From Flavobacterium macrobrachii (lineage in GTDB: Bacteria; Bacteroidota; Bacteroidia; Flavobacteriales; Flavobacteriaceae), in NCBI RefSeq assembly GCF_014486675.1, contig NZ_JACTAC010000032.1:1-35512 (forward strand): a stretch of DNA of 35,512 nt, read 5' to 3'. Numbering within the stretch: the stretch's first letter is position 1; the number at the start of each line of letters is the position of its first letter. Positions 32,653 through 35,512 of the stretch are shown here, in pieces. Below the pieces are notes generated by a model, which was given only the letters and a program-made list of their open reading frames with translations, did not search any database and was not told the origin of the DNA. The position numbers were made by a program, and so were the translations under genes.

Positions 32653-32682
32653 TTTTTAAGCAAATTCTTCATAATACTTTTG
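32653..32682 (+). promoter_or_regulatory. Promoter for the OmpW-like gene
   Basis: TACTTTTG at 32675-32682 matches the -7 consensus; TTTT at 32653-32656 is an 18-bp-spaced near match to the -33 TTTG. The leader would be about 25 nt. Confidence 0.45.
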
Positions 32683-32710
32683 GAGTATAATTTTAAACCA
32701 AATAATCAAA

Positions 32711-33391
32711 ATGAAAAAAGTTTTATTAGCAGTTGGATTAGCTTTTTTAGGCTTCACTGCAAATGCTCAAGAAGATACAAAAAAAGATGATTTTAAAAAT
32801 TGGATGATTAGACTGCGCGGTGTTGGAGTTACTCCAAACGAAAGTGCAAAAATTGGCGTAATTGGTGGCGATGTAAACATTTCAAATTCATTTATTCCTG
32901 AATTGGACATTACTTATTTCTTTACCAAAAACATTGCAGCCGAATTAATTCTTGGAACAACTAAACACGATGTGAACACAGTTGGTTCAGATATTTCAGC
33001 TGTTGGCGGACCAACAAGTGCCGATGTTGATCTAGGTAGCGTTTACTTATTGCCTCCAACTTTAACATTACAATATCACTTTTTTCCAATGAAAGAAAAA
33101 GTATTTAAACCTTATGTTGGTGCTGGATTGAATTACACTATTTTCTACAATCAAAAAGCAGGAAGCGTTGTTAAAGATATTAAATATGACAATGCTTTAG
33201 GTTATGCTGCACAAGTTGGTTTTGACTTAATGCTTGACGATACATTTTTTATCAACGTAGATGTAAAACGTTTGTTTTTATCAACAGATGTAACAGTTGA
33301 TGCTTCAAATTTATTAACCGGTTTAAGTATTCCAGCCGAAGTTGATATTAATCCTTGGCTTTGGGGATTTGGTGTTGGAATGCGATTTTAG
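32711..33391 (+). CDS. OmpW family outer-membrane beta-barrel protein
   Basis: A 226-residue protein with a signal peptide (KKVLLAVGLAFLGFTANAQ) and the pattern of a small eight-stranded barrel: WMIRLRGVGVTPNES, ELDITYFFTKNIAAELILGTTKHDV, LPPTLTLQYHFFP, FKPYVGAGLNYTIFYN, and a C-terminal strand ending in Phe (WLWGFGVGMRF) that serves as the BAM insertion signal. OmpW proteins are thought to pass small hydrophobic molecules; the role here is inferred. It stands alone, with its own promoter and a strong terminator. Confidence 0.93.
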   Translation: MKKVLLAVGLAFLGFTANAQEDTKKDDFKNWMIRLRGVGVTPNESAKIGVIGGDVNISNSFIPELDITYFFTKNIAAELILGTTKHDVNTVGSDISAVGGPTSADVDLGSVYLLPPTLTLQYHFFPMKEKVFKPYVGAGLNYTIFYNQKAGSVVKDIKYDNALGYAAQVGFDLMLDDTFFINVDVKRLFLSTDVTVDASNLLTGLSIPAEVDINPWLWGFGVGMRF

Positions 33392-33410
33392 TAGTATAAA
33401 GTTACTAAAT

Positions 33411-33452
33411 AAAAAAGCAAACCCTTTCATTTAAAGGGTTTGCTTTTTTATT
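33411..33452. terminator. Strong bidirectional terminator after the OmpW-like gene
   Basis: A perfect 17-bp stem, AAAAAAGCAAACCCTTT (33411-33427) with AAAGGGTTTGCTTTTTT (33433-33449), and a 5-nt loop. Confidence 0.9.
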
Positions 33453-33465
33453 TTTAGAAATGTGA

Positions 33466-33473
33466 TATCTTTG
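33466..33473 (+). promoter_or_regulatory. -7 box immediately before the VF530/DUF2132 gene
   Basis: TATCTTTG matches TAnnTTTG and ends 4 bp before the ATG at 33478, so the message would be leaderless or nearly so. The -33 region falls inside the preceding terminator's T-rich arm. Confidence 0.4.
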
Positions 33474-33477
33474 TTCT

Positions 33478-33714
33478 ATGGAAAAAAATCATTCGAACAA
33501 TCCGCTTCATGGTGTTACACTTCAAAAAATCCTTGAAGAACTCGTTGCCTTTTATGGTTTTGACACCTTGGGTGAATTGATTAAAATTCGCTGTTTTAAC
33601 GAAAATCCATCCATTAAATCGAGTTTAACTTTTCTACGAAAAACCGATTGGGCAAGAAAAAAAGTGGAAGAACTCTATATTAGAACGTTGCCAAAGTTAA
33701 AAAGTAAAGACTAA
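33478..33714 (+). CDS. VF530 family (DUF2132) small protein
   Basis: A 78-residue protein matching the VF530/DUF2132 family: [61 protein letters not shown]. The family is described as small DNA-binding-like proteins; function is unsettled. The length is normal. Its TAA (33712-33714) overlaps the stop of the convergent acetyltransferase gene. Confidence 0.88.
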   Translation: MEKNHSNNPLHGVTLQKILEELVAFYGFDTLGELIKIRCFNENPSIKSSLTFLRKTDWARKKVEELYIRTLPKLKSKD

Positions 33715-34271
33715 AATTTATAATTTCTTTTTAGCATCGAATAAATTACGGTATCCCAAAATTTCCCTTCATAGAGTTCATTTTCAAGAATATGAGCTTC
33801 TTTTACAAAACCAATTTTTTGTAAAACTCTTTCCGAAGCAATGTTTTCTGGATCAATAACAGCTTCAATCGAATGTAAATTCATTTGATTAAATCCATAT
33901 TCCATTACGGCTTTTACAGCTTCGGTAACATAACCTTTTCCGTTATATTGAGGTAAAATCATGTAGCCAATTTCCGCTCGATGATTTTCAGGTTGAATTC
34001 TATAATGACCAAGTAATCCAATCATTTTATCGCTTCCTTTAACCGTAATTGCCCAATTTATCCCAACATTTTCATCGATTTTATCATTAATCATTTTGAT
34101 ATGTTCCAAAGCATCATCTGTATTTTTTGCCAATGGTCGCGGAATAAATTTCATGGTTTCAGGATTGCCGCGCAGTTCCAAAACTTCGTTGACATCTTTG
34201 TTGTCTAATTGTCTAAGCAATAATCGTTTGGTTTCTAAATTTTGGAATGGATGAAAATTAATGATGAGCAT
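33711..34271 (-). CDS. GNAT family N-acetyltransferase (RimJ/RimL-like)
   Basis: A 186-residue acetyltransferase. It opens with [31 protein letters not shown], has the core [37 protein letters not shown] with the acetyl-CoA loop QYNGKGY, and ends with the [22 protein letters not shown] motif of the RimJ/RimL group. The substrate (a protein N-terminus, amino acid or other amine) is not predictable. It lies 8 bp downstream of the aldose-1-epimerase-like gene on the same strand and is probably cotranscribed. Confidence 0.92.
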   Translation of the reverse strand: MLIINFHPFQNLETKRLLLRQLDNKDVNEVLELRGNPETMKFIPRPLAKNTDDALEHIKMINDKIDENVGINWAITVKGSDKMIGLLGHYRIQPENHRAEIGYMILPQYNGKGYVTEAVKAVMEYGFNQMNLHSIEAVIDPENIASERVLQKIGFVKEAHILENELYEGKFWDTVIYSMLKRNYKF

Positions 34272-34279
34272 TCTTGAAA

Positions 34280-35134
34280 TTATAAAATGGTAATACTGAA
34301 TGTAAATGTAGTATTCTTTTTTGGTTCTAATAATATAATTCCTTCTTTTTCAAGGATATTTCCGTTGGCAGAAACAGTATCAGCATAGCCAACCCAAGGT
34401 TCAAGGCAAATAAAAGGCGCATTGATTTTAGTCCAAATGCCAAAGTTTGGAAAATCGTTGAAATTAAAATTAAAAATGGGTTTGTTGTTTTCTACAATTT
34501 GTATGTTTTTAGATTTTAATTGTTTGAAGACCAAAGCATCATTTTCAAAAAGCGAATAGGTTAGTGGCAACGTTTTTTTCTCCAAATTAATTAGGGAAGA
34601 TTGATTTAAAAGTAAGTCGTTTTCCAATGGATAATATTCTAAAGTTTCATCGGCTTCAAATGTCAAACTGTAATTTTCAAATTCTTTTTCTAATGCAAAA
34701 GCGGGATGACCACCAATGGAGAAAGGCATTTGAACATCATTATTATTAAAAACATTGTATGTTACATGCAAAGCGTTCTCCGAAATAGTATATTTTATTT
34801 GTAATTCAAATTGGAAGGGATATTTTTTTAACGTCTCATCATTTGATTTTAATGAAAAAACAATTTCATTATTGGTTTGTTGAATAATTTCAAAAAAGTT
34901 ATCCCGTGCAAAACCATGTCGCGATAAATGATATTCTACATTATTATATAGGTAAGAATTATTTTTTAGCGTTCCAACAATTGGAAAAAGTGTAGGCGAG
35001 TGTTTTGCCCAAAACTCAGGATTGCCATTCCAAATGTATTCTTTACCAGTTTTACTTTTTTTTAATGAAATTAATTCGGCGCCATTAGAACTAATATCAG
35101 CTCTTATTTTAGAATTTGAGATAGTTGTAGTCAA
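34280..35134 (-). CDS. Aldose 1-epimerase family protein
   Basis: A 284-residue galactose-mutarotase-like beta-sandwich protein. Segments: ISSNGAELISLKKSKTGKEYIWNGNPEFWAKHSPTLFPIVG, LSRHGFARDNFF with the first catalytic-type His, FSIGGHPAF with the second, and the Glu-bearing CLEPWVGYADT. It resembles the LacX/YihR-type branch rather than GalM itself. It probably interconverts anomers of a sugar or sugar phosphate in the cytoplasm (no signal peptide). A possible -7 box TATATTTG lies upstream on the minus strand at 35174-35167. Confidence 0.9.
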   Translation of the reverse strand: MTTTISNSKIRADISSNGAELISLKKSKTGKEYIWNGNPEFWAKHSPTLFPIVGTLKNNSYLYNNVEYHLSRHGFARDNFFEIIQQTNNEIVFSLKSNDETLKKYPFQFELQIKYTISENALHVTYNVFNNNDVQMPFSIGGHPAFALEKEFENYSLTFEADETLEYYPLENDLLLNQSSLINLEKKTLPLTYSLFENDALVFKQLKSKNIQIVENNKPIFNFNFNDFPNFGIWTKINAPFICLEPWVGYADTVSANGNILEKEGIILLEPKKNTTFTFSITIL

Positions 35135-35229
35135 TTGAAAAATTTTAATTTATTTAACGTTTTATGCAAATATATTTTATTAATTTTATACTTCCCTAAT
35201 CTCAAATTATTAACTTAACTTAAATTATT

Positions 35230-35511
35230 ATGGAAACAAATTTTGAAATTATAGAAAAAGAACATATTCAGACTTTAAAATTTCCTTCTAACGAAGTTTT
35301 AAATTCTGAAGATGAAATTAGACAACGTTTTATTGACTTGAATAGAGCGTTGTATTTAGGAAATTTAGAGCATTCAAAAATTAAAATATTTTTTGAAGAT
35401 AATCAATCAAAAAAAGTTGTAGAAACAACTGTTTGGGCTGTAACAGATCATCGGGTGATTTTGAAGCAAGGTTTTACGATACCTATTCACAGGATTTATA
35501 TGTCGGCTTAA
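35230..35511 (+). CDS. Small conserved hypothetical protein
   Basis: A 93-residue soluble protein with no signal peptide or membrane segment, complete within the window (TAA at 35509-35511). It resembles small uncharacterised flavobacterial proteins I have seen, with IEKEHIQTLKFPSNEVLNSEDEIRQRFIDLNRALYLGNLEHSKIKIFFED and the C-terminal TTVWAVTDHRVILKQGFTIPIHRI. Mixed alpha/beta composition, no recognisable catalytic motif. It is transcribed away from the epimerase gene. Function is unknown. Confidence 0.75.
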   Translation: METNFEIIEKEHIQTLKFPSNEVLNSEDEIRQRFIDLNRALYLGNLEHSKIKIFFEDNQSKKVVETTVWAVTDHRVILKQGFTIPIHRIYMSA

Positions 35512-35512
35512 A

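Overview
The window is AT-rich and reads as chromosome from a member of the Flavobacteriaceae (Bacteroidota), most likely Flavobacterium or a close relative. The evidence is: promoters of the Bacteroidota type (TTTG, about 18 bp, TAnnTTTG); two secreted proteins ending in type IX secretion (T9SS) sorting domains; a PorD/DUF4835 gene; a Bacteroidota-type omega subunit; and the gene string bamD-rpoZ-coaBC-porD-recN, which I recall as typical of this group. No tRNA, rRNA, CRISPR array or recognisable transposase gene was seen.

Layout. (1) 84-1480: two tandem YhhN-like membrane proteins; the first appears frame-disrupted at its 5' end. (2) 1473-3166, minus: a 5'-nucleotidase split into two genes. 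(3) 3215-4619: a DUF6913-like gene and dapA, transcribed divergently from the nucleotidase through abutting -7 boxes. (4) 4647-9633: one operon from a well-formed promoter: bamD, rpoZ, coaBC, porD, recN; then fabV with its own terminator. (5) 10977-16159: two T9SS-exported surface proteins whose 3' parts, including stop codon and terminator, are a 758-bp near-identical duplication, separated by a 600-bp stretch without genes. (6) 16185-20119: family 2 glycosyltransferase, coaE, then an RprXY-like two-component system. (7) 20250-27463, minus: acyl-ACP thioesterase, miaA, a DnaQ-type exonuclease/GIY-YIG fusion, yggS, a DUF1015 protein, 3-hydroxybutyryl-CoA dehydrogenase and a Gfo/Idh/MocA oxidoreductase. 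(8) 27597-33714: pcm, a large DUF3857/transglutaminase protein, smpB (minus), an OmpW-like protein and a small VF530/DUF2132 protein. (9) 33711-35511: a GNAT acetyltransferase and an aldose-1-epimerase-like protein (minus), then a small conserved hypothetical gene.

Most genes are housekeeping: lysine/peptidoglycan precursor synthesis (dapA), CoA synthesis (coaBC, coaE), outer-membrane assembly (bamD), fatty-acid synthesis and release (fabV, thioesterase), repair and RNA maintenance (recN, pcm, miaA, smpB). PorD and the two sorting-domain proteins link the window to T9SS export.

The least explained structure is non-coding. Nearly every gene junction in the minus-strand block 20.9-27.6 kb is built from short tandem arrays of degenerate 7-nt units, with a different consensus at each junction (AGTATTA, GTTTCAA, AATCnnn, TCTnTTT, AGTnATT/ACTnnTT, ATTAAGA, GnAATTT). 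Some arrays spill into coding sequence, one coincides with a gene lacking a normal start codon, and one supplies the candidate -33 element of a promoter. In addition, two copies of a roughly 80-100-bp repeat with conserved arms and different central hairpins flank the thioesterase-miaA pair in opposite orientation.
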